Source: Thermoplasmatota archaeon (GTDB lineage Archaea > Thermoplasmatota > E2 > DHVEG-1). From it: a stretch of DNA of 64,000 bases. Shown here piece after piece: positions 51,164-60,921 of this stretch. The notes under the pieces are model-generated. The model ran no database searches and had not been told where the DNA came from. It saw nothing but the letters and a program-made list of their open reading frames with translations. Position numbers and translations under genes: made by a program. Position 1 is the first letter of the stretch. Each line of letters starts with the position of its first letter. The DNA lies in contig JAUXAU010000001.1 in NCBI GenBank assembly GCA_030619765.1, forward strand, positions 24,704-88,703, in the 5' to 3' direction.

Positions 51164-52519
51164 ATGAGAACACTTATAATTGTTCCTCCTTTCTACAGAT
51201 TAAGAGGAGGAAGAAATAATTGGGTCAGTCTCGGAGCAGGTTACGTCGCTACAATGCTGGACGATTGTGGATATGAAGTAAAAGTTTATAATGCAGATCA
51301 TGTAGAGTGTGATGTTGATATAAACTTAAAAGAGATTTTTGATGGCGCATCTTTGCGGCAGAATCTTGCTGAAGATGATCCTATATGGGACGAAATCAGA
51401 GAAAGGATTGTAGATTACTGTCCAGATATTGTAGGAATATCAGCCACTTTTGTTACGAATATTCCTATTATTAACAAGATAGCACGAATTATAAAAGCAT
51501 GGAATCCTAAATGTAAAATTGTTGTCGGTGGTAATAATACTGTACTAATGCCAAAAGAAACGATGACTGAGGACATCGACTATATGATTCGTGGTGAAGG
51601 TGAGAGACCAATGATGGAACTTGTAGCTGGTGTTTCACTTCCTTCTATTGATGGACTTAGTTATAGATATAATGGAAAAGTTTATTATAATCAAGAGAAC
51701 CCTTTTATAAGAAATCTTGATAATATATCGTTTTTGAAATTGGAACTACAACTTATTCCAATCAAAGATCCAGAGAACAACTTTGGAGTATTATGTACTA
51801 GTAGAGGATGCCCTTTTAGTTGTACATTTTGTTCCTCCCCTGTTTTATGGAAGAGGAAAGTGAGATATCGAAGTGTGAAAAATGTGGTAGATGAAATAAA
51901 GTATCGATACGCTAAATGGGGAGTGCAGAAATACTATATAAGCGATGATAACTTTAACTTGCCTCCGAAAAGGACCTTAGAGTTATGTAAACAGATGCAA
52001 GAGTTGCCTTTCCGTATTCAATGGATTTGCGAGGCGCAACTAAGCACATTTTCAGAGTTGATTCTTGAAGAAATGAAAAAGGCAGGTTGTGTTCGTGTCA
52101 AGCTTGGTGTAGAGTCAGGTTCTGAAAGAGTTTTGAAGTTAATGAACAAACCTTTTACAAAAGATAAGATAAGAGAGAAAGTTGGATTGGTAAAAAAAGT
52201 TGGGATTCCCTGTACAATGTACGCACTAATAGGAATGCCGACCGAGACAGTTAAAGAGATGCAAGAAACGTATGAATTTATGAAGGAGTTAGATCCAAGA
52301 TACATAAGTTTAAGTGTTGCAGCACCTCAACCTGGCACTCCATTATATGAACAAGCAAAGAAGGAAGGACTCTTAAAAGATTTTTCTGAAAAGTCTCATC
52401 AGAGTTATCACTCAACATTAAATAAAAATGTTAGCAAGGAAATAGTTGATAAATTCCTGGATTTTAATGCGAAGAAAAATTATGCAAGGAGTATTTGGGA
52501 AGAAGATGATAAAACTTAA
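51164..52519 (+). CDS. B12-binding-domain radical SAM protein
   Basis: LGAGYVATMLDDCGYEVKVYNAD; GVLCTSRGCPFSCTFC; KLGVESGSERVLKLMNK. Confidence 0.85.
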   Translation: MRTLIIVPPFYRLRGGRNNWVSLGAGYVATMLDDCGYEVKVYNADHVECDVDINLKEIFDGASLRQNLAEDDPIWDEIRERIVDYCPDIVGISATFVTNIPIINKIARIIKAWNPKCKIVVGGNNTVLMPKETMTEDIDYMIRGEGERPMMELVAGVSLPSIDGLSYRYNGKVYYNQENPFIRNLDNISFLKLELQLIPIKDPENNFGVLCTSRGCPFSCTFCSSPVLWKRKVRYRSVKNVVDEIKYRYAKWGVQKYYISDDNFNLPPKRTLELCKQMQELPFRIQWICEAQLSTFSELILEEMKKAGCVRVKLGVESGSERVLKLMNKPFTKDKIREKVGLVKKVGIPCTMYALIGMPTETVKEMQETYEFMKELDPRYISLSVAAPQPGTPLYEQAKKEGLLKDFSEKSHQSYHSTLNKNVSKEIVDKFLDFNAKKNYARSIWEEDDKT

Positions 52520-53405
52520 GTCGATAGTTCGTGGCAACTTGAATTCTTTTGAGTTTCTTCGTGATGAGTACTTTAAGAAAAAGTATGAGTTGGTAGAAGA
52601 TTATAATGATGCAGATGTAGTTTGGGTAGAATGGGCAAATGAGCAAAGTGTGGATGCTTCTTTTGATTCACCAAAACGGAATGTTATTGTGAGGGCTTTA
52701 GGAAGTGAGTATTATCAAAACTTCTGGGCAGCGTGGGGTGGACAAATACACACAGTTATCTCTGTAAACCCTTTGTACAAATTTCCAGTTCATACAGTCT
52801 ACATTCCAGGTTTTGTTGATACAGATTTTTGGAAGCCACTGCCAGGTTCTAAAAGAAGAAATGCAATCGCAATGGTTGGTAATTTTGATTATGTGAAGAA
52901 TCAGTTAGGATTGCTTAGGCTTCTTGCTGAGAGACCTAAATATTTTAATGAGGTTTTGCTTGTGGGTGGTATCACTGCACAAAAAGACTGGAAAAAAGAT
53001 CAGAAGATTACAACTAGAAAAATTATTCAGCAACTTGTATATTTTGCACAGCAACATGGAATAAACTTACAATTAATAGATCATCAATTTAAAATGCCAT
53101 TGAGAGAGATATACAATTCTGTTAAATTTGTGGTTAGCAATTCTATCAACGAAGGATGTCATGCTGTAATTCAGGAAGCAATGAGTTGCGATACAAAAGT
53201 CTTAGTTGCTGATTGGATGGGTTCAAGAGATATCTTTTTTGAGCCATACATTTATAGTACAGCAAAGGAATTTTGGCTTTTAGTTGATCATTATCCAAAG
53301 AAAGAATTGAGAGAATGGGCAAAGAGATATTTTTCGATGGAGGTTATACTGCCCCAGATTGATAAGGTGATAGAAGGTGTATATGCTTCCAATAATATTT
53401 CCTAG
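52506..53405 (+). CDS. GT-B glycosyltransferase
   Basis: IAMVGNFDYVKNQLGLLRLLAERP; SNSINEGCHAVIQEAMSCDTKVLVADWMGSRD. Confidence 0.65.
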   Translation: MIKLKSIVRGNLNSFEFLRDEYFKKKYELVEDYNDADVVWVEWANEQSVDASFDSPKRNVIVRALGSEYYQNFWAAWGGQIHTVISVNPLYKFPVHTVYIPGFVDTDFWKPLPGSKRRNAIAMVGNFDYVKNQLGLLRLLAERPKYFNEVLLVGGITAQKDWKKDQKITTRKIIQQLVYFAQQHGINLQLIDHQFKMPLREIYNSVKFVVSNSINEGCHAVIQEAMSCDTKVLVADWMGSRDIFFEPYIYSTAKEFWLLVDHYPKKELREWAKRYFSMEVILPQIDKVIEGVYASNNIS

Positions 53406-54204
53406 TAGGGCAGATAATTATCTTCAAAAAATTCTTAAATCCTTACAACCAATTAGGAATAAAATTTGTTTGTATGTTGCTGTGCCGGAAGAATCTATTT
53501 ATTCCATTCCACAGTTGCATGATTTCAAGCATTATTTAGTTGGATATAAGCATAGTCCAAACTTATCTCACTATAGAAATATAGCTATGAATGCTTTTAT
53601 AGATTCTCCTTCTGTCGACTCAAAGTTTGTTTTATATATTGATGATGATTTTGTTTTCACTTATCCTGAGAAGTTTCTTGATGTTGTTGATCTTATTATA
53701 AATAGGGTGGATGATAAATGTGGAGTTGTAGAACTTCGGAAAGGAGATAGAGAACTTGATTTAATGATTATGGCGATGGATGGAATAGGACAAGGGTTGC
53801 TTTTAAGAGCAAGCGCTCTCCGAAGAGATGAGCTCTTACCTTGCAAGGGAGGGAGTGACGATACCTTCTGTGTTGCTAATATGTACTTGAGAGGATTAGA
53901 TATTTACATTGCAACTAGTAAATATGTTCCTGTTCATGAGACTCATACAAAGTGGGCAAGGAAGGAGATGACTTATCCTAGAGGTTATGACGAGTTGCTT
54001 ACGGAAGTTTCTGGTAAAGCTGTTATGTCTTGTTTGGCTAGAATGATTCATGAGAAGAGACTTATGAAAGTTAGTAACAACGTTGCGGAAATATTGAATC
54101 ATTTAGGAGTTAAACATGTGAGTGGAGGGAATGTAAAGAAAGTTGGTGTTGGTGTTGGATGGCGTTGTCTACATTTTTATTTGGAGAAAGAAAATGCGAC
54201 ATGA
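53377..54204 (+). CDS. Glycosyltransferase, GT2-like
   Basis: SNLSHYRNIAMNAF-like LSHYRNIAMNAFID; FVLYIDDDFVFTYPEKF. Confidence 0.65.
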   Translation: MYMLPIIFPSRADNYLQKILKSLQPIRNKICLYVAVPEESIYSIPQLHDFKHYLVGYKHSPNLSHYRNIAMNAFIDSPSVDSKFVLYIDDDFVFTYPEKFLDVVDLIINRVDDKCGVVELRKGDRELDLMIMAMDGIGQGLLLRASALRRDELLPCKGGSDDTFCVANMYLRGLDIYIATSKYVPVHETHTKWARKEMTYPRGYDELLTEVSGKAVMSCLARMIHEKRLMKVSNNVAEILNHLGVKHVSGGNVKKVGVGVGWRCLHFYLEKENAT

Positions 54205-55081
54205 TAAAATCAGTGTTATTATCCCAACTTACAACGAAAAGGAACCACTTCTTAGAAAAGCAATTGATAGTATCCTTAATCAGACATATGAAAACATTGA
54301 ATTGATTGTAATTGATGATGGTAGTACAGATGCTACTCCTGAGATTTTAAGAAGCTATGGTAAAAGTATCAAAATTTTCAGGAGAGAAAGAACTTCATCT
54401 TTTAGATCTGTCTCTGAGGCGTTTAATATTGGACTTGAAAATGCCAATGGATTTTTTTGGCACCACAGCGCGGCCGATTGTTGGCATGAAATTGATTGGG
54501 CAGAAAGATGTATTGATTTTCTTGCAGGTAGAGAAGATGAAGTATTGGGAGTTTACACTGATTTTTCGATTCATGATTATAATGGTCAGATTCGCCAAAT
54601 AAATGTGGGTGCCAGATACAATCCTAATAAAAGTTCTTTTGAAAACTTTCGACTTTATGAGTCTCTTGGTGGAAGACTTATTAGAATGGATATTGCAAGA
54701 AAAGCTGGGTGGTGGGACATACGATTCCCAAGAAAGCAGACACGAGAGTGGACATTAAGAGTTCTACAACAAGGTGATTTTGAATATTTGCCGGTTACTC
54801 TTTGGCATTTTGTGTTTCATGAACCAGATCAAATGAAACGAAATGCTTCGATTAAATATAGAATCTTATGTGACTTAAAAAATGGCTACAACTTAGAACA
54901 CAATGTTAGGATAGCAAGTGGAAGTGTTTGTGGTCGGTGGGCAATGATAGACGCATTTAGAGAATTTTTTACATCTCCAGTTTGGGAGAAAGAGCGATTG
55001 GAAGGAAAGACAAAACAACTTTTAGATGATGCAAAGAAAGTTTGTGATGAAGAAGCGAGTGAGGAGTGGAATAGAACTTAA
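54194..55081 (+). CDS. GT2 family glycosyltransferase
   Basis: ISVIIPTYNEKEPLLRKAIDSILNQTYENIELIVIDDGSTDATPEIL. Confidence 0.92.
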   Translation: MRHDKISVIIPTYNEKEPLLRKAIDSILNQTYENIELIVIDDGSTDATPEILRSYGKSIKIFRRERTSSFRSVSEAFNIGLENANGFFWHHSAADCWHEIDWAERCIDFLAGREDEVLGVYTDFSIHDYNGQIRQINVGARYNPNKSSFENFRLYESLGGRLIRMDIARKAGWWDIRFPRKQTREWTLRVLQQGDFEYLPVTLWHFVFHEPDQMKRNASIKYRILCDLKNGYNLEHNVRIASGSVCGRWAMIDAFREFFTSPVWEKERLEGKTKQLLDDAKKVCDEEASEEWNRT

Positions 55082-55090
55082 GGAGAAATC

Positions 55091-55516
55091 ATGGCATGGA
55101 CAACTTTATCTACAGTAGATCAATTGAAAAAAAATCTTCCTATGTTAAAGGATACTAATATAGGTGATGCAGAATTAGAAGATAATATTGAAGAGGCTGA
55201 TGAAATTATACGTGATGACCTCAGCAAATTTGTGGATTGGGATGAAGTTGAGGCTTTAGATTCTGTTCCGAGGACGATCAACCGTTTAGCAAAATATCAA
55301 GCTGCGTTGATTACAATTGTACGCAACTTTTACGATAACGAAAAGATGCTGGGTTCTGGTGAGATTGAAGAAAATACTGTTTATACTTACTACAAAGAAA
55401 GATATGACAAGTTGTTAGAACAATTTGAGGCAGGATCAATCAAGTTGCTTGATGATGAGAATGAGGAGTTGGGAGCAAACGTTGCCCGTACACCTGGATT
55501 AGGAAGAATCATTTGA
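55091..55516 (+). CDS. Head-tail connector-like protein
   Basis: Position; MAWTTLSTVDQLKKNLPMLKDTNIGDAELEDNIEEADEIIRDDLSKFVDW. Confidence 0.55.
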   Translation: MAWTTLSTVDQLKKNLPMLKDTNIGDAELEDNIEEADEIIRDDLSKFVDWDEVEALDSVPRTINRLAKYQAALITIVRNFYDNEKMLGSGEIEENTVYTYYKERYDKLLEQFEAGSIKLLDDENEELGANVARTPGLGRII

Positions 55517-55971
55517 TCTCTGTTGATGTAGATTTTAACAATACCTTAGATGTCTTACACGCTGTTGAAAGCATTGCACAGAATCAAAGAAAGTGGGGCT
55601 TGTTCAGAAAAATGGCAAGGTTTCTTTTCCACAGTTGGTGGGGAGAGACATTTGCAAGGTCTGGTGCAAGAAGAGGGCATCCTGCTTGGAAACCCTTAAA
55701 CGAAAGATACGCAATATGGAAAGCAAAACAAGGAAAGTCGAAAGCTATTTTAAGATATTATGGACACTTACAAGCATCTCCAAACATTTTAGGAGAAAGT
55801 AAAACAACTTTACAATGGGGTACAAATATCCCTTACGCACAGTATCATCAAGCACCAACTAAACCAGGCCGTCCCCCTAAAAGAGAGATTATTTTTGTTA
55901 CAAGAAAAGATGAAAGTGAAATTGAATCTTTTGTTAGAGACTTTATTGATAATGTGTTGAGGAAAAAATGA
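55513..55971 (+). CDS. Phage virion morphogenesis/tail completion protein (Mu gpG-like)
   Basis: SWWGETFARSGARRGHPAWKPLNERYAIWKAKQGKSKAILRYYGHLQAS. Confidence 0.65.
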   Translation: MISVDVDFNNTLDVLHAVESIAQNQRKWGLFRKMARFLFHSWWGETFARSGARRGHPAWKPLNERYAIWKAKQGKSKAILRYYGHLQASPNILGESKTTLQWGTNIPYAQYHQAPTKPGRPPKREIIFVTRKDESEIESFVRDFIDNVLRKK

Positions 55972-56438
55972 GTCGAAAATATATGGAGGATTCTCTTAAC
56001 GGAGTTAAGAATTACTTTAATGATAATTTAGACAACATGCTCGCAACAATTGAATCAGAAAGAGAAGAAGTTGTTAAGCGAGTAGGACATATAAGTGTGG
56101 GGGAATCAAGGAAACAAATTTTTCCAAGGATAAGCATTCTTCCAGATCAAACAGACCATGATTATGGATTTGAAGATGCTCCTTTAACAAGGCCTTGGCT
56201 TATTCATTCAATTGCGGTTTTGATTGAGTATTCTTCTGGAGACCTAAGCGACGTTAGAAAAACAATAATGCGATACGACGAGGCAGTGAATAGGCTGCAA
56301 GAAGCAGATAGTACATTTGAGAATGCATTTGTAGATGTCCAACTGGGCACGGTAGACTATACCCCGATGATGGAGGACTCAAGCACTAAAAAAATGATGC
56401 AGGGTCTTTCAGTACAACTAACAGCAAAAAGTTATTAA
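55968..56438 (+). CDS. Tail terminator-like protein
   Basis: Position and size between connector and tail tube genes. Confidence 0.45.
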   Translation: MSRKYMEDSLNGVKNYFNDNLDNMLATIESEREEVVKRVGHISVGESRKQIFPRISILPDQTDHDYGFEDAPLTRPWLIHSIAVLIEYSSGDLSDVRKTIMRYDEAVNRLQEADSTFENAFVDVQLGTVDYTPMMEDSSTKKMMQGLSVQLTAKSY

Positions 56439-56463
56439 AAACAAAGAAAAGGAGGTATAAACA

Positions 56464-57837
56464 ATGCCTAGTACAAACAATATAAAATTAAGCGTGGGTG
56501 TGGAGGCCACTGGTGCAAGTGCGGGAGTTGCTGTAAAACGTACAGCGGTTGTGCCTATATCCGGACTTATAGGAGTAGATAGAAAACCAAATACAGGAGA
56601 GGATCCTGCTATCATAGGAAATAACATAACATCTGGAGAGTACATACTTTTTGCAGATGTTGGTGGTGATATTCCTTTAGCAATAAGACCAACGGGTGGA
56701 TTTGCTATGCTAGTGAAATCAGTGCTTGGTGAGGAAGGAGCAACTCCTGATCAGGTTGGCGCTATGATGCGATTCCGACATACTGGTGTAACAGGAGACA
56801 GTTGCAAGGTAACAGTTACGGGTGATATTATTTCATCTTATATTGGTAGTAAAGGAGCTGAGACTGCTGATCTTAATTTTGGTGCAACTGGAGATATTGA
56901 TCTATCTATCACTGGTAGTTATGGAACTCTTGGAAAGCTTGTCACTGCAATAAACGGGTATGGAAGCTACAATGCAGAGAAGGTGTTTGGAGCGGATGCT
57001 TTTGTTACAGAAACATCTATAATTGCTTTTGCAGCTAATGCACAAGGAAGAAATACTTGGGTGCATCTGTGGTTTGGAAGTAATAGTTCAGGAGCTTATA
57101 GACATGTTTTTACAGCACATCTTGAAGACCAAGAGAGACCCACTCTAACACTACAAAAAGATGGATACCATGACAACTTTCAGTATCCGGGATGTGTGGT
57201 TGATGTTCTAAATATAAATGGAGCATTGAAGGCCATGTGTGAAGGAAGTGCAACTGTGCTTGGATTCACAGAAGCAACAGCAACAGAAGATACTACCTTG
57301 ACTTTGGAAGATTACAAGCCGTTAATTTTCTACCAAGGAGACTTTACAATTGGCGCGCATGAGTATGACTACATCAGAAACTTTGATTTCTCTATTGGCA
57401 ACAATAGTAATCCAGATGGATACGGTGGGGGATCAGTTGATAGATTGTATCATCAAAAAGGCAAGCTTGACATCACAGGTAGTATGCAAGTAAGATTAGA
57501 TTCGGATTCGTTTGCTGAGAGAGCAAAAGTTTTTGCGGATACAGCTGCAGCTGTTGCATTCTCTTTGAAGGGAGGCTTTGTGTCTGGAGTTGTACCTGAG
57601 ATGATGTTGATTGAAATGCCTTATTGTAGCTTGACAAACTTTGAGAATCCAGAAAATGCAGGGGTGTTGGATGCAGACATCAGTTATCGTGCAACTAAAC
57701 CTAAAGGCACTGTCTACAATGAGCCAATCACAGTTACAGTAATCAATGATGATGCATCTGCGTACAATAAATTGCTCAATAAAGGAGGAGTAAATGGGTT
57801 GGGAAAAACAAGCCCGAGAAAAACAAAGAAGGAATAA
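56464..57837 (+). CDS. Major tail (tube) protein
   Basis: Position directly before tail chaperone/tape measure; repetitive DIDLSITGSYG / GKLDITGSMQVRL pattern. Confidence 0.6.
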   Translation: MPSTNNIKLSVGVEATGASAGVAVKRTAVVPISGLIGVDRKPNTGEDPAIIGNNITSGEYILFADVGGDIPLAIRPTGGFAMLVKSVLGEEGATPDQVGAMMRFRHTGVTGDSCKVTVTGDIISSYIGSKGAETADLNFGATGDIDLSITGSYGTLGKLVTAINGYGSYNAEKVFGADAFVTETSIIAFAANAQGRNTWVHLWFGSNSSGAYRHVFTAHLEDQERPTLTLQKDGYHDNFQYPGCVVDVLNINGALKAMCEGSATVLGFTEATATEDTTLTLEDYKPLIFYQGDFTIGAHEYDYIRNFDFSIGNNSNPDGYGGGSVDRLYHQKGKLDITGSMQVRLDSDSFAERAKVFADTAAAVAFSLKGGFVSGVVPEMMLIEMPYCSLTNFENPENAGVLDADISYRATKPKGTVYNEPITVTVINDDASAYNKLLNKGGVNGLGKTSPRKTKKE

Positions 57838-58261
57838 GCATACTCTTGAGTCTCTTAAAGATCATTGGGTCATTATTGGAAAGTGGTCAGTAGAGGCTCA
57901 AGAGGAACTTGCAAGACAAAGAAAATCTGTTGAGTTAGATAAGGATGGGAAAGTTCTTGGGTTACAAGGTGGAGAGATGATTGTTTTTCATAAGACTGTG
58001 ATTAAGCACAGCATTTTGGATCACAACTTTATAAAAGAGGACAAAACAAAAGAAGATTTTAAAGATGGTGAATTTCTTGATCGTCTTTTAGGATTTCCTG
58101 AAGTTGAAGAAGAGATTTTTAGTCTTGCAATGGGACTTAATCGCCCTTTAGCAGTGGAGAACGAATCTCAATCAGAGACTGCACAGAATGGTTCCTCAAC
58201 GGAACCCAATTCGAAGTTGGAGCGGCGCTCCCGGACGGTAGAATCCCATCAGAAGAATTAG
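57794..58261 (+). CDS. Tail assembly chaperone, short (G) form
   Basis: Located between tail tube and tape measure; contains C CCT TTA slippery site in frame. Confidence 0.7.
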   Translation: MGWEKQAREKQRRNKHTLESLKDHWVIIGKWSVEAQEELARQRKSVELDKDGKVLGLQGGEMIVFHKTVIKHSILDHNFIKEDKTKEDFKDGEFLDRLLGFPEVEEEIFSLAMGLNRPLAVENESQSETAQNGSSTEPNSKLERRSRTVESHQKN

Positions 58262-58470
58262 ATCAATGGATCTCTTTCATAACAGAGTGTCTACGATTTT
58301 TAGATGGTGATGGAACCTACAGACATTGGAAATATGAAGGAGGCTTCTCACAACAACCTTGGATAGATATACAAATCTATGATGAGGTTCGTTCTGCATA
58401 CATAACACAACAAAATAGAAAAATGAAACAAGCCTCAAAAAAACATGCTTTTAAAAAAAGGAGAAGATAG
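58144..58470 (+). CDS. -1 frameshift extension (GT/T part) of the tail assembly chaperone
   Basis: Frame opens right after TAA at 58138-58140; slippery CCCTTTA at 58144-58150; encodes SSGERISIRDCTEWFLNGTQFEVGAALPDGRIPSEELDQWISFITECLRFLDGDGTYRHWKYEGGFSQQPWIDIQIYDEVRSAYITQQNRKMKQASKKHAFKKRRR; stop TAG 58468-58470. Confidence 0.8.
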   Translation, partial: PFSSGERISIRDCTEWFLNGTQFEVGAALPDGRIPSEELDQWISFITECLRFLDGDGTYRHWKYEGGFSQQPWIDIQIYDEVRSAYITQQNRKMKQASKKHAFKKRRR

Positions 58471-60921
58471 TTGGCAAAGCGAACTGATGTTGATATAAAT
58501 GTACGTGCCCATGACAAAGCAACTCCTCAAATAGGCAAGGTTGATAAGTCTCTACAGCAAATGAGTAAGAGAACTGAGCAATCTTTTAAAAAGACTCTAC
58601 TTCCTGCTTGGGTTAAATTTACTGCAGCGACAACGGCAGCAGGTGTGGCATTAAAGAAAGCTTTCGATGCATCTAAATATGCTGCAGATGTTCTACAAGT
58701 TCGTATGTCTTTTGAAAGTATTGCTAGAGAATCTGGACTGATGGCAGATGAAGTTATTGATAGTTTAGGTAGAATGGCTGGTGATACTATTAACGAGTTA
58801 GATTTAATGTTGGCTGCTTCTCGTGCAAGTCTTTTAGGGCTTCCAATGGATAAATTAGATGAGCTTATGCAAATTGCTAGGGCGTCTGCTACTGCTACAG
58901 GACAAAGCGTACAGCAGATGTTTAGTGATATAGTTGTTGGTATTGGAAGAGCATCCCCTATGATTTTAGACAACTTAGGAATAACAGTTAAGATTGGAAA
59001 GGCAAATGAAGTCTATGCAGAGTCTATTGGTAAAACTGTCAGACAGTTGTCAGACCAAGAGAAAAAGCAGGCCCTTTTAAATGCTGTCTTAACTTCAGGT
59101 GAAGATATTATAAGAAAAGTTGGTGAAGCAGGTCAAATAATGACGCCTTCAGAATACTTTCAACAAACAACTGCAGCAGTTCAAAATATGACTGAAACAA
59201 TAGGAAGTGTGTTACTTCCTGCTTTTTTAGCTACAACTAAAGTAGCAACGCAAATGGCAAAAGGAGTTACTAAGACAATCAATCAGTTGAGAAAAGATGT
59301 TGCTGCTCCATTGCCTGAAATAGAAGTTCCAGAAGAACCGTTAAGTAGATTAGAAGATAAAGTTAAAAGTTTGTCAGAGATATTTCTTCCTCGTGCTGTA
59401 GAAAAACTTACTGAGCTAGAATCTAAATATGAAACAGTTCAAGCAGCGCTAAAGTTGTTAGAAGATGAAATGGGATGGCATGTAAAAGCTCTTAATGAAA
59501 ACGAACAGGCACAATTTACAAATTATTTATCTCTTTTGGATTTAGAAGCAAGTTTTAAGTCTACTGGTGAAGCAAGTGCAGGCTCCGCACAGGCACTGCG
59601 AGAGTTGAATCTTGAATACAAAGATGCTATCCCAGATAGAAAAGAGTATATTGAAACAACAGAAGAAGAAATAGATAGACTTAACAAACTAATAAAACCA
59701 AGAAAGGATGCAGAGGAGGCAAAGGAAGATGTAGAGGCTGCTGCAAAAAGATTAAAAATATCTCAAGCATATTGGAAGTGGGAGATTGCTTCTCTGGAAA
59801 AAGTGACAGATTTGAATGAGGATCTAGTTACTTATGGTCGTACATTAGAGTATGTTAAAAAAGCGATAGGAAAAGAAGATGAGGAGTGGATAGAACATGT
59901 TACTTTTATTAAGGAGCAATTAGAAGAGCAATTAGGAGTTACAAGTGACATTAAAGATATAACAGAGCTTATAGCTGTTGCTAAAGGGAATGAACTTGTT
60001 TTAGCAAGGACAATAGAAGCTATTGATCTTGGTATGATAACTGTTAAAGAAGGAGTAAGAGAGGAAACAGAGAAGAATTTAAAATATGTTACAATGACAA
60101 GAGAGGAATTAGAAAGACAGTTACAAGCATTAAAGGATCAAGCAAGAGCCGTGGCACGTATAGAATGGAAACCTCCGGAACTTGTCATGCCAGAACCAGA
60201 AGGTTTTGACTTTGCAACATGGACTGCAGGTTGGATGGATGTTGGTGTTGGAATATCCTCAGCAGTTGAAGGAATAGATGATGCAGATAAGAAAGCTAAA
60301 GCATGGCAAAAAACCTTAGATAAAATAAATGAAGTTTGGTCAGACATTCAAACTGGAATAGATATTATCAATACAACTGTTGGTGGATTTTTTGATGCAT
60401 GGAATGCAAATATAGATGCAACTACACAAAATCAAATCACAGCTCTTGAGGCTCAATTAGAAGCTGTAGAAGCAGGAAGTGATGAAGAGAAAAAGATTTT
60501 AGATAAAATTACTCAAATAAAAAATGATGCTGCGATGAGCGACTTTAGAAGGAGTCAAGCAACATCTGTTGCTAACGCAATCATGTCTGCTGCAGGAGCA
60601 ATTATTAAATGTTATGAGTTGTTAGGGCCAATAGGTGGAACCATTGCTGCGATAGGAGTTGGGGTTATAACAGCTGCTCAAATAGCATTGATTGCAGGAA
60701 CAGCACCACCCGCATTCGCAAAGGGTGGTAGAGTAGATGAACCAACATACGCACTTGTTGGTGAGAAAGGGCCTGAATGGATTATCCCAGAAGAGATGCT
60801 TAAAAGAGGCTTTGGTACAACAATTGTAAATAACTTTTATGTGCAAGGATCATATATTGCAAGAGAAGGGCTGGGAGAAGAAGTGATGGGATACATTGGA
60901 GGAGAGATGCGTGGCTATTAA
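58471..60921 (+). CDS. Tape measure protein
   Basis: 816 aa; ARASATATGQSVQQMFSDIVVGIGRASPMILDNLGITVKIGKANEVYAESIGKTVRQLSDQEKKQALLNAVL; FAKGGRVDEPTYALVGEKGPEWIIP; TTG start. Confidence 0.9.
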   Translation: MAKRTDVDINVRAHDKATPQIGKVDKSLQQMSKRTEQSFKKTLLPAWVKFTAATTAAGVALKKAFDASKYAADVLQVRMSFESIARESGLMADEVIDSLGRMAGDTINELDLMLAASRASLLGLPMDKLDELMQIARASATATGQSVQQMFSDIVVGIGRASPMILDNLGITVKIGKANEVYAESIGKTVRQLSDQEKKQALLNAVLTSGEDIIRKVGEAGQIMTPSEYFQQTTAAVQNMTETIGSVLLPAFLATTKVATQMAKGVTKTINQLRKDVAAPLPEIEVPEEPLSRLEDKVKSLSEIFLPRAVEKLTELESKYETVQAALKLLEDEMGWHVKALNENEQAQFTNYLSLLDLEASFKSTGEASAGSAQALRELNLEYKDAIPDRKEYIETTEEEIDRLNKLIKPRKDAEEAKEDVEAAAKRLKISQAYWKWEIASLEKVTDLNEDLVTYGRTLEYVKKAIGKEDEEWIEHVTFIKEQLEEQLGVTSDIKDITELIAVAKGNELVLARTIEAIDLGMITVKEGVREETEKNLKYVTMTREELERQLQALKDQARAVARIEWKPPELVMPEPEGFDFATWTAGWMDVGVGISSAVEGIDDADKKAKAWQKTLDKINEVWSDIQTGIDIINTTVGGFFDAWNANIDATTQNQITALEAQLEAVEAGSDEEKKILDKITQIKNDAAMSDFRRSQATSVANAIMSAAGAIIKCYELLGPIGGTIAAIGVGVITAAQIALIAGTAPPAFAKGGRVDEPTYALVGEKGPEWIIPEEMLKRGFGTTIVNNFYVQGSYIAREGLGEEVMGYIGGEMRGY

